DNA of 64,000 bases from JAGOUA01 sp964428975 (GCA_964428975.1 CAYSAI010000001.1:1-64000), one strand, 5' to 3'; numbered from the stretch's first letter, positions 32,189 through 41,620 are shown. A program made the numbers and translations. Notes: generated by a model not told the origin, from the letters alone.

Positions 32189-32385
32189 ACCTGTTTTGTT
32201 CGTATGGTGTGAATAAGATGTTCCGTTTCTTGAAGTCGCGCTTGGAGCGCGGTTGCGAGTTCGTGCGCGCGCGAAAATTTTTCCATACCCGCATCTAAAT
32301 CCGGCTCACCGCGCTCGAACCACGCGGCAAGTTCTTCTAATTCTTTATACGCTTCGGCGACGTTGAGTTTCTTTTTTTGAGCCAT
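32185..32385 (-). CDS. xseB: Exodeoxyribonuclease VII small subunit
   Basis: A 66-aa helical protein (KLNVAEAYKELEELAAWFERGEPDLDAGMEKFSRAHELATALQARLQETE) that matches XseB. It forms the multi-subunit exonuclease VII with XseA and degrades single-stranded DNA. I start at MAQKKKLN. The gene overlaps the end of xseA by about 40 bases. Confidence 0.92.
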   Translation of the reverse strand: MAQKKKLNVAEAYKELEELAAWFERGEPDLDAGMEKFSRAHELATALQARLQETEHLIHTIRTKQV

Positions 32386-33583
32386 AAAATAACGATAATT
32401 GATCCATTGTTGTCCCCTCTCGTCCATCGAGGGTCGCACGAACGGAGCCGTCTTGCAAGCGAATGCGTAGCCTCATACCCACGGTGAGCGACTGTGCCCG
32501 CATGAGCGGCTTTTCCGTCTCCGCATCGAGCAGTATCGCGTAGCCGCGCGCAAGCACTCGTTCTGGATTCACCGCTTCAAGAAGCGTTTTCCAGGTAAAA
32601 AGTCGCTCGCGTAAACGCAAAAACCAACGATCCGTCGCTTGATCGAGCTGCGTGCGAGCGCGTACCGCTTCTTGTATCAATCGTTCATGCCATCGCTGCA
32701 TGGATTGCGATAGGCGTTCTTGCAACTGCTTTCCTCGTTCGATCATGCGTTCGAAAGCCGTCTCCGAACGCGTCGCGAGCGTTTGTACTTCGTAGAGCAC
32801 GTCTGCCCGATCTGGTACGAGCCGCCGCGCGCAGTCCGTAGGTGTTGAACCGCGCACGTCTGCCACTTCTTCGGCGAGCGTCAGATCACGTTCATGCCCG
32901 ATGCCTACGAGCGTAGGAAATGGGCAGGCGAATAACGCTCGTACGACGCGTTCATCGTTAAACGTCATCAGCTCTTCAAACGAACCGCCGCCGCGCGTCA
33001 GCACAACCGCGTCATACACACCGTGTGTTCGTAGCGTATCGAATGCCGCGACGATCATCCCTGCCGCTTTCTCTCCTTGCACCATCACGGGATACACGTC
33101 GATTTCAAGACCACCCCATCGCTCACCAAGAATGCGCACCACATCTCCATACGCGGCACTTTCCGGCGAAGCCACGAGCGCGATCCGCGCAGGAAATCGT
33201 AGAAGCGCGCGCTTACGACTCACGTCAAAAAGCCCCTCGCTTTCCAGCCGCGTACGAAGAAGGGCGAGCGCTTTTCGTAACATCCCCTCTCCAACCACTT
33301 CCACACGATCCACGGAAAACGAAAACTTTCCGTATTTTTGATACACGCGCGGCGTCCCGTATACACGAAGACGCATACCATCTTCGAGCGTGAACGGAAG
33401 CTTCGCGAGCACGGAAAAACAGGACACGAGGGCGTCTTCATCTTTCAGATCAAAATTCACCCATTGCCCTTGCGAGACACGATAACCGCTCACCTCGCCC
33501 TCAATCGCGACGCCCGTCGTATCCCACACCGCTTTGAGCGTTTCGTTGATCGTCGAAACAAACTGGCTGACAGAGAGAATCAT
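32345..33583 (-). CDS. xseA: Exodeoxyribonuclease VII large subunit
   Basis: A 412-aa nuclease subunit with an N-terminal OB fold (VAIEGEVSGYRVSQGQWVNFDLKDEDALVSCFSV). The catalytic region has RIALVASPESAAYGDVVRIL, DAVVLTRGGGSFEELMTFNDERVVRA and VGIGHERDLTLAEEVADVRGSTPTDCA. A coiled-coil C-terminus follows. Together with XseB it acts in mismatch repair and recombination. It overlaps the CapA gene start by 4 bases. Confidence 0.95.
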   Translation of the reverse strand: MILSVSQFVSTINETLKAVWDTTGVAIEGEVSGYRVSQGQWVNFDLKDEDALVSCFSVLAKLPFTLEDGMRLRVYGTPRVYQKYGKFSFSVDRVEVVGEGMLRKALALLRTRLESEGLFDVSRKRALLRFPARIALVASPESAAYGDVVRILGERWGGLEIDVYPVMVQGEKAAGMIVAAFDTLRTHGVYDAVVLTRGGGSFEELMTFNDERVVRALFACPFPTLVGIGHERDLTLAEEVADVRGSTPTDCARRLVPDRADVLYEVQTLATRSETAFERMIERGKQLQERLSQSMQRWHERLIQEAVRARTQLDQATDRWFLRLRERLFTWKTLLEAVNPERVLARGYAILLDAETEKPLMRAQSLTVGMRLRIRLQDGSVRATLDGREGTTMDQLSLFYGSKKETQRRRSV

Positions 33584-34659
33584 AACGAAATTTCTATCAC
33601 ACCCGCTTCAATCTCGCTATGGAGCGACGCATCAGAAATCTCCGCAAGATCATTCAACCGTTTCTGTTTCGCCTCCCCTTCTTCCAGCGAGGGCTGACTT
33701 TTGGTGATCAACATCGGATGAAGATGGATGCGTACGCGCATTTCTTCATATTCAAGCGTGATACCAAGGCCTTGATTCGTTGGTACAGAAAAATCTTGAT
33801 CAAAGACGAAATTTCCGAGCGACCAGAGAATCGGTTTGCCTTTATACACGCTCACCCCCTGTGTCCAATGCGGATGCCCGCCAATCACCACGTCCACCCC
33901 TTCGTCGATAAGCCAATGCGCAAGCTCTACTTCGTTTGCATGAGGCGTGCTTCGATATTCCGGCCCCCAATGGAGAAAGGCAATCACGTGATCCGCCTCT
34001 TGACGCGCTTCGCTGATCGCTTGACGTGCCTGCGTACGGTTCATGGGGTTATCTGTCGTATTCCATCCAAGAAATGCGAATTTCGTCTCACGAATCGTCG
34101 TCGTCGCAAGAGCGATGATTCCATCGTCCACCTGATGTCCAAAGGCGAGAAACCCCGCCTGACGAAGACGCGCGACGGAATCTTGATAGCCAACCGCTCC
34201 TTGATCAAGCGCATGATTATTCGCTTGCGAGAACGCGTCAAAACCTGCGTTCGTGAGCGCTGGAAGCACAGATGGATCAAAGAGAAAATCAATGCTCTTT
34301 TCCGGAGCGCGGCGCTTATCCGTGACAGGTCCTTCAAGATTGCCGATAGTGTAATCCGCTTCTGCAAGCCATGACGCGATCTTTTCGAATGGATACGCCC
34401 TTGAACCAGCTTTTTCTGAACGGATCTTCACGTTACGATCGAGCATGATATCACCCACAAAACGCAGGCTCGTTGACGGCGCCTCCTCGTTCACGATGAG
34501 CTCTTCAGAAAGAGGCGTTTCCTCTGTGAGCATGGATGGTTCTTCACGCACAAGCATCTCCGTTTTTGAGACAAGAGGCGTTTTTAACTTGACGAACAAC
34601 GCACTTCCAAGAGCAAGTACGCTCACGAAAACCGCTATCCAGACAAAAAGCCTCGACAC
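33580..34659 (-). CDS. CapA-family (poly-gamma-glutamate capsule type) protein, membrane anchored
   Basis: A 359-aa PGA_cap protein of the metallophosphoesterase-like superfamily. An N-terminal anchor (FVWIAVFVSVLALGSALFV) is followed by LRFVGDIMLDRNV, NLEGPVT, QANNHALDQGAVGYQ, VIAFLHWGPEYRSTPHANEVELAHWLIDEGVDVVIGGHPHWTQGV and LWSLGNFVFDQ. The family assists surface polymer synthesis or export. The gene is 5 bases after a GerMN gene and overlaps xseA, so it is part of a cell-envelope and DNA-repair operon. Confidence 0.9.
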   Translation of the reverse strand: MSRLFVWIAVFVSVLALGSALFVKLKTPLVSKTEMLVREEPSMLTEETPLSEELIVNEEAPSTSLRFVGDIMLDRNVKIRSEKAGSRAYPFEKIASWLAEADYTIGNLEGPVTDKRRAPEKSIDFLFDPSVLPALTNAGFDAFSQANNHALDQGAVGYQDSVARLRQAGFLAFGHQVDDGIIALATTTIRETKFAFLGWNTTDNPMNRTQARQAISEARQEADHVIAFLHWGPEYRSTPHANEVELAHWLIDEGVDVVIGGHPHWTQGVSVYKGKPILWSLGNFVFDQDFSVPTNQGLGITLEYEEMRVRIHLHPMLITKSQPSLEEGEAKQKRLNDLAEISDASLHSEIEAGVIEISL

Positions 34660-34664
34660 ACGCT

Positions 34665-35630
34665 TTATGGCTGAAGGGTTTCTTCCTTCGTTTTTCCTTC
34701 AACGGAAATCTCCACTTTTTTGACGGCAGAAAACTGCAAGAGCGTTTTTTCGATCTGCGCGCGCACGGCACTCACCACACAGGAGCCGCCTCCAGGTTCA
34801 AGCTCTGCACTCAACACCGCCTTCGCCACCCCATTTGAAAGAGCGAACGAAACGAGGCGCGTACCAGAAGGAATAGCACTCATCGCCGTTTCACCCGTTT
34901 GAGGAACGCCTCGTGTTACGGCAAGAAGCGCTTGAAGCGTTGCTTCGATCGGTGTTTTTGAGGAAATTCCCTGTTCTTTCACGGCAACCATCTTTGTACA
35001 ATCTTCTGGAGCAGGAATGGGCGTCAGATAGACCGTTCGCTTCACGAGCGTTTCTTGCGTGAGCTTCACCGGCACGCGTACCACGTGGATCATTTCTCCA
35101 TCACGCGCGGAAGATTCAAACACGACGAGCGTCCCTGTGGTCGCATCTGGAACAGCCTCCCAAAACGCTTTGAGCGAGAATTCGCCCGCTTTTCCTACGT
35201 CCGTCGCATTCGTCGTGGAAAACCCTTGTGAAAGAAGACGTCCCGTCGCGGTCTCAAGTCTCCATTGAAACGTGTTTTCAAACGCGATTGCCGTCCCTTG
35301 AACAACCGTTGGATTGCTGACGAGCAGGTTCGAAGACGGAAGATTCACGCAGATAAAGTGCTGCGCGTCGCAGAGCGCTCCCTCTGGGGCAGGGCGCGCG
35401 ACTATTGGCGCGGGCTCAGCTAGAGGAAGAGCAGCCGGTTTCACGGATGGTAACGGTTTTTGAGGAACCGTTGCGACGGTGCTCGTCGTGGTAGGCGCGA
35501 TCGGCACCTCCTCAAAGCGCTCTTTGAGCGGAGCAACAGCCCGTATCGCGAGCAAAAGCGCGAGAGCCGCGATCATAATCACAACTCCTAGAAAAGAGAT
35601 GTGTCCAAGTGGACGGTGATGGGGTGACAT
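34665..35630 (-). CDS. GerMN plus Gmad2 domain membrane protein, 321 aa
   Basis: An N-terminal anchor (GVVIMIAALALLLAIRAV) precedes a Pro/Thr linker, then a Gmad2-like Ig domain (FICVNLPSSNLLVSNPTVVQGTAIAFENTFQWRLE) and a GerMN domain (TVYLTPIPAPEDCTKMVAV, PIEATLQALLAVTRGVP). These modules occur in envelope proteins of spore-formers and CPR bacteria. Their role outside spores is unclear. Upstream gene of the capA-xse run. Confidence 0.8.
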   Translation of the reverse strand: MSPHHRPLGHISFLGVVIMIAALALLLAIRAVAPLKERFEEVPIAPTTTSTVATVPQKPLPSVKPAALPLAEPAPIVARPAPEGALCDAQHFICVNLPSSNLLVSNPTVVQGTAIAFENTFQWRLETATGRLLSQGFSTTNATDVGKAGEFSLKAFWEAVPDATTGTLVVFESSARDGEMIHVVRVPVKLTQETLVKRTVYLTPIPAPEDCTKMVAVKEQGISSKTPIEATLQALLAVTRGVPQTGETAMSAIPSGTRLVSFALSNGVAKAVLSAELEPGGGSCVVSAVRAQIEKTLLQFSAVKKVEISVEGKTKEETLQP

Positions 35631-35684
35631 ACACCTCTAGTATCCTCTTTCGCAGGCGATGCGTAAAGACACCCTAAAAAGTTG

Positions 35685-37331
35685 TTAGAACTCGACAATA
35701 TCCCCCTCTCTAAACATAAGTTTCGGCGAGGCTTGTTTTGGGTCGCCTTCCGGATACGCTGTTTGATCGCGAACATACATGCGCGATTTACCTCCGTTCG
35801 CCTCTCGCCATGATTCGTAGGGTGGGCGTAACGGTCTTTCGTTTTGTCCTTCTCCACGTTTCCAACCACCTTCTGTTATGGAAGTGGTATTCTGTAGCAA
35901 AGATGCTTCAACGAGTCGTCTCATGAAAGATGGATCCAGGCGAGTCATTTTCACAGCTTTTCGAGCGAGACTTTCTGGCAAGATGAGCTGTACCGCTAAC
36001 ACGTTTCCTCCACGACCCGTATAATCTTTGTGGGTTTTATTATGATCTAATGCGGCCGTATATTGAAGAAGAAATGGCGGCTCCTTTGAATCGATGGGTA
36101 AAACCTCTGAGATATTTGCTACGGCTACATCTTTCGACCCCTTAATCGTTACCTGCTCTTTCATGCCAAAAAGCCCTTTCATGCCTCCGGCCATTCGGTC
36201 TTCTTGGTGTGTCGTGACTATTTTTTTCGTATAGGGACAAAGATCGACAGATTCATCTATTTGATACTGCTTGAACATATCCTCCGCATACCCATAGGGC
36301 ACTCCTTTCTGATGAGCATCTATCGGTATCAGCTTTGGAGCGTATGGCACTTCTACTTCTCCAGCACCTGAGGCTGAGGCGGCTTTTATCTGAGCTCCCC
36401 AACGCCTGTCCAATCTTGTTCCAAAACCAGCATATTCACCCTTTCCAAGCTCATTACTCTTCATGGAAGTCATGACGGCGACTCCGCCCATTTTGAGCAC
36501 TTCTGCAATAATCTCCTCTTGTTCTTGTCTTTCTCTCGAAGAAGTTTCTGTTCGTTCAGGCGAAGCAGCTTTTGCAACGGGTTGAGCCGTCTCGACCGGT
36601 TTTGACGGAGGTTGATTGATCGGTCTTGTCGAAGGAGAGGCTTTCGTAGGAAGTTTTTCTTGCAACGTTTTTTCGATCAAGCGCAATTCATAGAGAATCT
36701 GGGTCAAGCGCTGTGCGTCCCAAAGAATATGATCTCGTTCCTCTTTACTTGGGCTATCCGCGAGACGTGAAATAATCATCTGCGCATGCTCCATGAGATG
36801 TCCATTGAGGGATTCAACCCCTCTTAATTCTTGCATCCTATCGAACAAAACCCTCGGATTTTCTCTTCCCATCTGTGGCGTGATCAACAGAATAGCCTCT
36901 AAAGCCTTTTTTGCCTCTGGAGAAAGACCGGTTATTTTTAGTTGATCGATACTTCGACTCATCGATCGTAATTTACTACCAATAGCCTGCATACTAATCG
37001 GATCTTCTCCAAACATACCAGCTGCCTGACGCATGAAAAACTCTTCAGCTGCTTTTGCTTTTAAGGATTCCGCCATACTGTTCGCATCGATTCCAGCCAG
37101 TAAAAGAAACGCATTTGTCTCTGTAGGAATACCCTCACCCTTTTTTAAGCCATCCAAAACGGTTTTTTTCATTCCAGCTAGGGCAAAAGCCGTCTTTTCA
37201 CTCGTAGCATCTCCCGCTTCGTAGAGACGTGCTTCATAGTCCGTAAAGTAGACATCCGTTCGTATGGCAAAAGAACGACGTTCGTTGATCGCTTCTTGTT
37301 CAGGTTTTATAACGTTAGGATTGTAAGCCAT
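35685..37331 (-). CDS. Large hypothetical protein, 548 aa
   Basis: I do not recognise this protein. It has no signal peptide or membrane segment. Residues 1-220 are helical (KTAFALAGMKKTVLDGLKKGEG, AEEFFMRQAAGMFGE, IDQLKITGLSPEAKKALEAIL). A Pro/Ser-rich linker (about 225-270) follows. Residues 275-548 form a mixed domain with VAVMTSMKSNELG, PYAPKLIPIDAHQKGVPYGYAEDMFKQYQ, LDHNKTHKDYTGRGGNVLAVQLILPESLARKAV and PKLMFREGDIVEF. It looks more AT-rich, with different codon choice, than its GC-richer neighbours, so it may have been acquired. Confidence 0.55.
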   Translation of the reverse strand: MAYNPNVIKPEQEAINERRSFAIRTDVYFTDYEARLYEAGDATSEKTAFALAGMKKTVLDGLKKGEGIPTETNAFLLLAGIDANSMAESLKAKAAEEFFMRQAAGMFGEDPISMQAIGSKLRSMSRSIDQLKITGLSPEAKKALEAILLITPQMGRENPRVLFDRMQELRGVESLNGHLMEHAQMIISRLADSPSKEERDHILWDAQRLTQILYELRLIEKTLQEKLPTKASPSTRPINQPPSKPVETAQPVAKAASPERTETSSRERQEQEEIIAEVLKMGGVAVMTSMKSNELGKGEYAGFGTRLDRRWGAQIKAASASGAGEVEVPYAPKLIPIDAHQKGVPYGYAEDMFKQYQIDESVDLCPYTKKIVTTHQEDRMAGGMKGLFGMKEQVTIKGSKDVAVANISEVLPIDSKEPPFLLQYTAALDHNKTHKDYTGRGGNVLAVQLILPESLARKAVKMTRLDPSFMRRLVEASLLQNTTSITEGGWKRGEGQNERPLRPPYESWREANGGKSRMYVRDQTAYPEGDPKQASPKLMFREGDIVEF

Positions 37332-37397
37332 AGATCTATACTAGCAAAAGGCCTCCCTTGATAAAAGAGTTATTTCTTGACGCCCCTAAACAACACC

Positions 37398-38882
37398 CTA
37401 AAAAATCCCTTTGCCTACGTACTGGTCGACCGGAGCAAAATCATCCGTTAAAAGAGGCACATCGTTTGCAACCTCTTTCGTCCAACGATGACGCAGGAAC
37501 GGTTCAAGTATCGGGTCGCTACTCGTAAACGATGGGGACGCAGGGTTTTTCAATGCTACAAGCATGATGTTTTGCACGCGTGTTCCATCATCTGAGCTTT
37601 GTACAGGAAAAAGATACACCTGCGGAAACACCGCTTTATAGGTGGCGTATTCCGCTCGCAAGAACATGCCTCCATCTCCCTCTATCGCGGTAATCATGTT
37701 CAAAATGACCGCACCGTTTTCCTCAAGAGCGTCAAACGTTTTTTGTACCGCCTCCTTCGTCGTGAGTTGATACGGAATGGAATAGTATGAGCCGAACGCA
37801 TCGCCAAAAATAACGTCGTATTTTTTGTGTGTTCTATTCAAAAAGACACGCCCGTCTTCGTGATAGATCGTGAGACGCGGATCATCTCGTAAACGAAAAT
37901 GCGTACGGGCGAGCTCCGTCAATGTCGGATCAATCTCCACCACATCCATGCTCCCCGATGCATACTGCGCAAGAAAGTCTTTTGGAAAGGAGTACGCTCC
38001 CCCACCAATCATCAGCGTCTTGCGGAATGATGGCACAAAGTGTCGCGCTAAATGGTAGTATTTCGTGTATTCATTCACGAGTTCTTGCTTCTCCAAAAAC
38101 ATCGAAGAGTGATTCTCGCGATTTATACGAAGCACGCGCACCGCTTGTCCCTGTCCTTTCGATGTATCGTCGTAGATCCACACGCGTTGATAGGGTGTAT
38201 CCACATCAATCCCGTTATACGAAAGGCTGCGAAGAGGAAGAACAGCGATCAACGCAAAAAGAGCGAATATCCCCTTCGATTTGGCATATCTTTGAAGAGC
38301 CTCGCGAAAAAGCATGAACGCTATTCCAAGAAGGATGAGAACAAGCACCCATAAAATACGGTTCGTTCCGAGCCAAGGAATGAGCACAAAGCCGGAAATA
38401 AACGTTCCAAAAATACTCCCCGCCGTGGAAAGCGCGGAAAGATTTCCCACCATCGATCCCGCATGTTCAATATCCACGAGCTTCAAACGTACGGCGTAGG
38501 GAGAAACCATCCCAAGAAGAACGCTCGCAGGAGAAAACAGGAGGAAAGACGCTATCACCGAACCAAATCGTATATCTTCTACGTTTTTTTCAAGAAAAAA
38601 GAGGAGGTGCTCTTTTAAGAGGAGCATGAGCGCGATACACGCCGCCGCACAGAAGACGATCCATGCCAAACGCTCTCGCGTGGGATGCGCATCCGCCGCT
38701 TTTCCTCCAAGCGCGTAGCCAACACTTAAACTTGCGAGAATGATCCCGATCAAACTGGTCCACACGTAGATGGACGTGCCAAAATACGGACCAAGCACCC
38801 GCGAACCGACAAGCTCAAAAATCATCACCACGGCTCCGCAGAGAAAAAGGGTGATTTCAAGCGTTCTATAGCGTAGTGTCAT
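37398..38882 (-). CDS. Membrane-fused spermidine-synthase-like protein
   Basis: A 494-aa protein. The N-terminal half has seven to eight spans (LEITLFLCGAVVMIFELVGSRVLGP, IYVWTSLIGIILASLSVGYALGGKAAD and others). The C-terminal 250 residues match the spermidine synthase fold: LMIGGGAYSFPKDFLA, MDVVEIDPTLTELARTHF, LTIYHEDGRVFL and YDVIFGDAFGSYYSIPYQLTTKEAV. Such fused proteins occur in many CPR and other bacteria. The true substrate is not established and it may not be polyamine. It overlaps the C39 gene by 17 bases. Confidence 0.85.
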   Translation of the reverse strand: MTLRYRTLEITLFLCGAVVMIFELVGSRVLGPYFGTSIYVWTSLIGIILASLSVGYALGGKAADAHPTRERLAWIVFCAAACIALMLLLKEHLLFFLEKNVEDIRFGSVIASFLLFSPASVLLGMVSPYAVRLKLVDIEHAGSMVGNLSALSTAGSIFGTFISGFVLIPWLGTNRILWVLVLILLGIAFMLFREALQRYAKSKGIFALFALIAVLPLRSLSYNGIDVDTPYQRVWIYDDTSKGQGQAVRVLRINRENHSSMFLEKQELVNEYTKYYHLARHFVPSFRKTLMIGGGAYSFPKDFLAQYASGSMDVVEIDPTLTELARTHFRLRDDPRLTIYHEDGRVFLNRTHKKYDVIFGDAFGSYYSIPYQLTTKEAVQKTFDALEENGAVILNMITAIEGDGGMFLRAEYATYKAVFPQVYLFPVQSSDDGTRVQNIMLVALKNPASPSFTSSDPILEPFLRHRWTKEVANDVPLLTDDFAPVDQYVGKGIF

Positions 38883-39684
38883 GAGCTAAACGAAGTAAAA
38901 TCATACGCTTCGCTCCTCTCGCCTCCCCACTTCCCTCCCAATCGTGGATGGAATCCATGAGGTTCTCCTCGGTATAGAGATAGTTCTCTCCAAGGCGCGT
39001 GCCTGGGTCGTTCGTGATAAATCGCCCATCTTCGAGATAGCCCTTGAGGACAAGCATGTGATACGGCGGGCCGCCATTGTTGAAATTTGGATTATCCAGA
39101 GTTTTGCCGTTTGCAGGAAGAAGAATCGGCGCTCCTTCACGAAGCGCTGCTCGTAAATCTTCTGCCGTTTTCACGGGACGAATTTCCGCTTGAAGATCTG
39201 GCCAATAGGCTTCTATCGCATCCGCGGTTTCTTGTGTCGTCATGGAGACACGATCCGGTCCAAAACGCGCTGTTTGCCACGCGACAAACTTCAAAATCGC
39301 CTCGTCCCCCTTGTCAGGCGTGAAGTTTTCGCGCGTGCCTCGTAGATACGCTTCCGCCATAATCGCCGAAGCTTCTTCGCACGCTTCTTGGTACGGAAGA
39401 TCCCAGTTTTTCTTGGGCGCTTGACTCAAAAAAGGGATCGCGAGACGAAACGCACGCGGGATTTCTCGCATCGTAGACGTGGCGCGCTTTGGTACGGCAA
39501 CGGTGGTTGTTGTAGGAACCAGGGCTTCTCCACGAATAGATGTTGATGTGGCACGAACATCCTCCAGTGTTTGCGCGAGCGGAAGATCCACCTTCACAAC
39601 AACCCGTCGATTCACTGTTTGCCACGCCATAAGACCGCCCACGAGTGCGAAGACAAAAAGAACGAACGCAAGAAGCTTCTTCAT
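38866..39684 (-). CDS. Secreted C39-like peptidase domain protein, 272 aa
   Basis: A signal anchor (LLAFVLFVFALVGGLMAWQTV) precedes a Peptidase_C39_2-type domain. The candidate nucleophile Cys is in PYQEACEEASAIMA. The His is in PPYHMLVLKGY. The Asp is in RFITNDPGTRLGENYLYTEEN, in the correct order for a papain-like triad. The protein is probably outside the membrane and may process peptides or cell-wall-linked substrates. It begins one base inside the cyclophilin stop (TAATG). Confidence 0.75.
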   Translation of the reverse strand: MKKLLAFVLFVFALVGGLMAWQTVNRRVVVKVDLPLAQTLEDVRATSTSIRGEALVPTTTTVAVPKRATSTMREIPRAFRLAIPFLSQAPKKNWDLPYQEACEEASAIMAEAYLRGTRENFTPDKGDEAILKFVAWQTARFGPDRVSMTTQETADAIEAYWPDLQAEIRPVKTAEDLRAALREGAPILLPANGKTLDNPNFNNGGPPYHMLVLKGYLEDGRFITNDPGTRLGENYLYTEENLMDSIHDWEGSGEARGAKRMILLRLAHDTTL

Positions 39685-40328
39685 TAGTCAATTTTCACTT
39701 CTATCATTTTCACCTCTTCGAGAGGCTTATCCGACCGGTCGCGCGGCACGCTCGCAATCGCGTCAGCCACTTTTTGCCCTTCGACGATCTTGCCAAATAC
39801 GGCGTACGTCGCTGGATTCAGGGGAACGTCTGCTACCATCAAGAAAAACTGCGAGCCTCCGCTGTTTGGCGCACCCGTTCGTGCCATCGCAAGCGTTCCT
39901 TTTTCATACGTTCCCTTTGGAAGTTTCACCGCATCGTCAGGAATGGTGTAGCCCGGGCCTCCTGTCCCTCGTCCATCTGGATCTCCGCCCTGAATCATAA
40001 AACCAGGAATCACTCGATGAAAAATCACCCCGTTATAAAAGCCTTTTTCCACAAGATACAGAAAGTTTGAAGCGGCGTTCGGCCCCAAGGCTGAATCAAT
40101 CTTCACGACGATATCTCCCTTCGTGGTTTTGATGCGTACGCGCTTATCAAGATCTGCCGCAGGACGAACACCCGGAAACGCAAGAGAGGAAGACATGGTG
40201 GAAGAAGGAGATGAGGGATAAGGAACCGCTATAGGCGCGGCAACAGGCGCAGATGAACGAGCACACCCCCCTCCAAACAAGACGAGCGCCCCCATAAACC
40301 CATACCGCAAAGAAAGAGAAGGAGACAT
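39684..40328 (-). CDS. Cyclophilin-type peptidyl-prolyl isomerase, lipoprotein
   Basis: A 214-aa protein with a lipobox (GALVLFGGGC; Cys near 22) then a linker and a cyclophilin domain: VFHRVIPGFMIQGGDPDGRGTGGPGYTI-like sequence (GVIFHRVIPGFMIQGGDPDG near 110), LAMARTGAPNSGGSQFFLMVAD and YAVFGKIVEGQKVADAIASV. It catalyses proline isomerisation in folding exported proteins. I start at MSPSLSLRYGFMG. It heads the operon with the C39 and spermidine-synthase-like genes. Confidence 0.93.
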   Translation of the reverse strand: MSPSLSLRYGFMGALVLFGGGCARSSAPVAAPIAVPYPSSPSSTMSSSLAFPGVRPAADLDKRVRIKTTKGDIVVKIDSALGPNAASNFLYLVEKGFYNGVIFHRVIPGFMIQGGDPDGRGTGGPGYTIPDDAVKLPKGTYEKGTLAMARTGAPNSGGSQFFLMVADVPLNPATYAVFGKIVEGQKVADAIASVPRDRSDKPLEEVKMIEVKID

Positions 40329-40338
40329 AGTGGTAGAT

Positions 40339-40367
40339 AGATTATCGTTCAAGCTTTTTCTTGTCGA
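40339..40367 (-). promoter_or_regulatory. Promoter of the cyclophilin operon
   Basis: On the minus strand TCGACA, 17 bases, TAATCT. The start would lie close to the ATG at 40328. Confidence 0.45.
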
Positions 40368-40523
40368 GTGCACTATGCATGTGAGCTTATTCACGACAAA
40401 ACCGTGCATATCTGCTCCATTTCACTGGAAGAATACACACGGTCAGGTCCCAAATCAGACAGATAAGGGATAAAGAGGAAAGGGCAAAAAAGGAAGAAGG
40501 AGCCGAGGGAACGAAGGGTTAGT

Positions 40524-41396
40524 TCACTCCGAGGGCACCACGACCGGAGGCACGAACGCGGAGGCAGACCCGTAGCTGCCGCTCGGGCTGCCGATGTCGT
40601 ACGTGCTGAACTTGAGGCTCTCGTCGCCGAAGCTGAAGCACGGGGCGTTCGAGAACACGCCATCGGCGTCGGGAGCGTACTCGTCCCCGCTGCAGCCGAT
40701 CCACAGGTCGTCGTAGTGCCGCAGACGGTTCTCGTGGGTCAGGAGCATGCACCCGACGGCGAACGCGCCGAGGCCGAACTCGGAGGCCTGGAAGACCTCG
40801 CGGGCGCGGCGCACGGAGCGACCCCTGTGGCGAAGACCGAACTGCGTCTGAACGACGAGGATCTTCGCGCCCTTCTGCTGATCCTTAAGCAAGGCGAGAC
40901 GCTCGATCGAGCGCTTGCTCTGCTTGAGCTGCGTGGGGCCGAGCTCTCCTTCGCGGTAGTTCACGAAGCGGCCACCGTAGGCCTTCGTCAGCTCCTTGAA
41001 CACCAGCTCGACCGCCTCGCCGTAGGTGGATGCGACGGTCTGCCAGTCCGGGATCGCGGAGTTACCCTCCGCGAGGCTCACGAGCGGCGTGTTGAGCGCC
41101 GACTCGTCGAAGGCGATCTCGCAGCCGAGCTTCGCGCGCAGAATATCGCACTGCTGCGTGAAGAGGATGGGCGTGCGGTAGCCCGAGAGGTAGCCGTACT
41201 TCGACGGCACCTCCTCCTTCGCGAATTGGTTCGTGACCGTGAGCTTCTGGATCAGGGCGATGACCCCGTCCTGGAAGTCCCCGCCGTTCTCGATGAGGCG
41301 CTGGAGAGCGTCCTTGTCGGCGGCGTCCACGATGAACCGGGAATACTGCTTCTTCTGACCGTCCGTGAGGCTGAACGTGATCGGCTTGGCCGTCAT
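40524..41396 (-). CDS. GC-rich orphan hypothetical protein, 290 aa
   Basis: I do not recognise a family. It has a strong GGAGGG site before ATG 41396 and a clear promoter at 41583-41611. The sequence is soluble: SRFIVDAADKDALQRLIENGGDFQDGVIALIQKL near 20-55, GYLSGYRTPILFTQQCDILRAKLG, and a C-terminal part rich in Gly, Ser and Tyr. Third codon positions are nearly all G or C, unlike the neighbouring metK-like and cyclophilin genes. It is a single-gene unit, with about 180 bases of leader that include a hairpin and half of an inverted-repeat element. Confidence 0.75.
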   Translation of the reverse strand: MTAKPITFSLTDGQKKQYSRFIVDAADKDALQRLIENGGDFQDGVIALIQKLTVTNQFAKEEVPSKYGYLSGYRTPILFTQQCDILRAKLGCEIAFDESALNTPLVSLAEGNSAIPDWQTVASTYGEAVELVFKELTKAYGGRFVNYREGELGPTQLKQSKRSIERLALLKDQQKGAKILVVQTQFGLRHRGRSVRRAREVFQASEFGLGAFAVGCMLLTHENRLRHYDDLWIGCSGDEYAPDADGVFSNAPCFSFGDESLKFSTYDIGSPSGSYGSASAFVPPVVVPSE

Positions 41397-41540
41397 CGTC
41401 GTACCCTCCTTCCCCGTAATCTTGCGGGGCGCCGAACAAGCAACTGGTTTGACGAAGCATTCGTCTTACAGCTCTCGTTGTTGCACTATTGCAAACGGCG
41501 TCTTTAGAGCCAAAGACTTGGCTAGATAAACGCTGTTTTC

Positions 41541-41571
41541 AATAGATTCGAAATCTCCAAACACGTAAGTC
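41541..41571 (-). repeat. Solo end of the TTACRCGTTTGGAT element family
   Basis: On the minus strand GACTTACGTGTTTGGAGAT followed by TTCGAAT matches the ends of elements A and B. No matching inverted partner lies nearby. It is inside the leader of the 290-aa gene. Confidence 0.6.
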
Positions 41572-41582
41572 GTGAACATAAC

Positions 41583-41611
41583 AGAATAGCCTATTTTTTA
41601 AGGAAAGTCAA
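41583..41611 (-). promoter_or_regulatory. Near-consensus promoter for the 290-aa gene
   Basis: TTGACT, 17 bases, TATTCT on the minus strand. The start would lie near 41575, giving a leader of about 180 bases. Confidence 0.65.
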
Positions 41612-41620
41612 CCCCGCATT

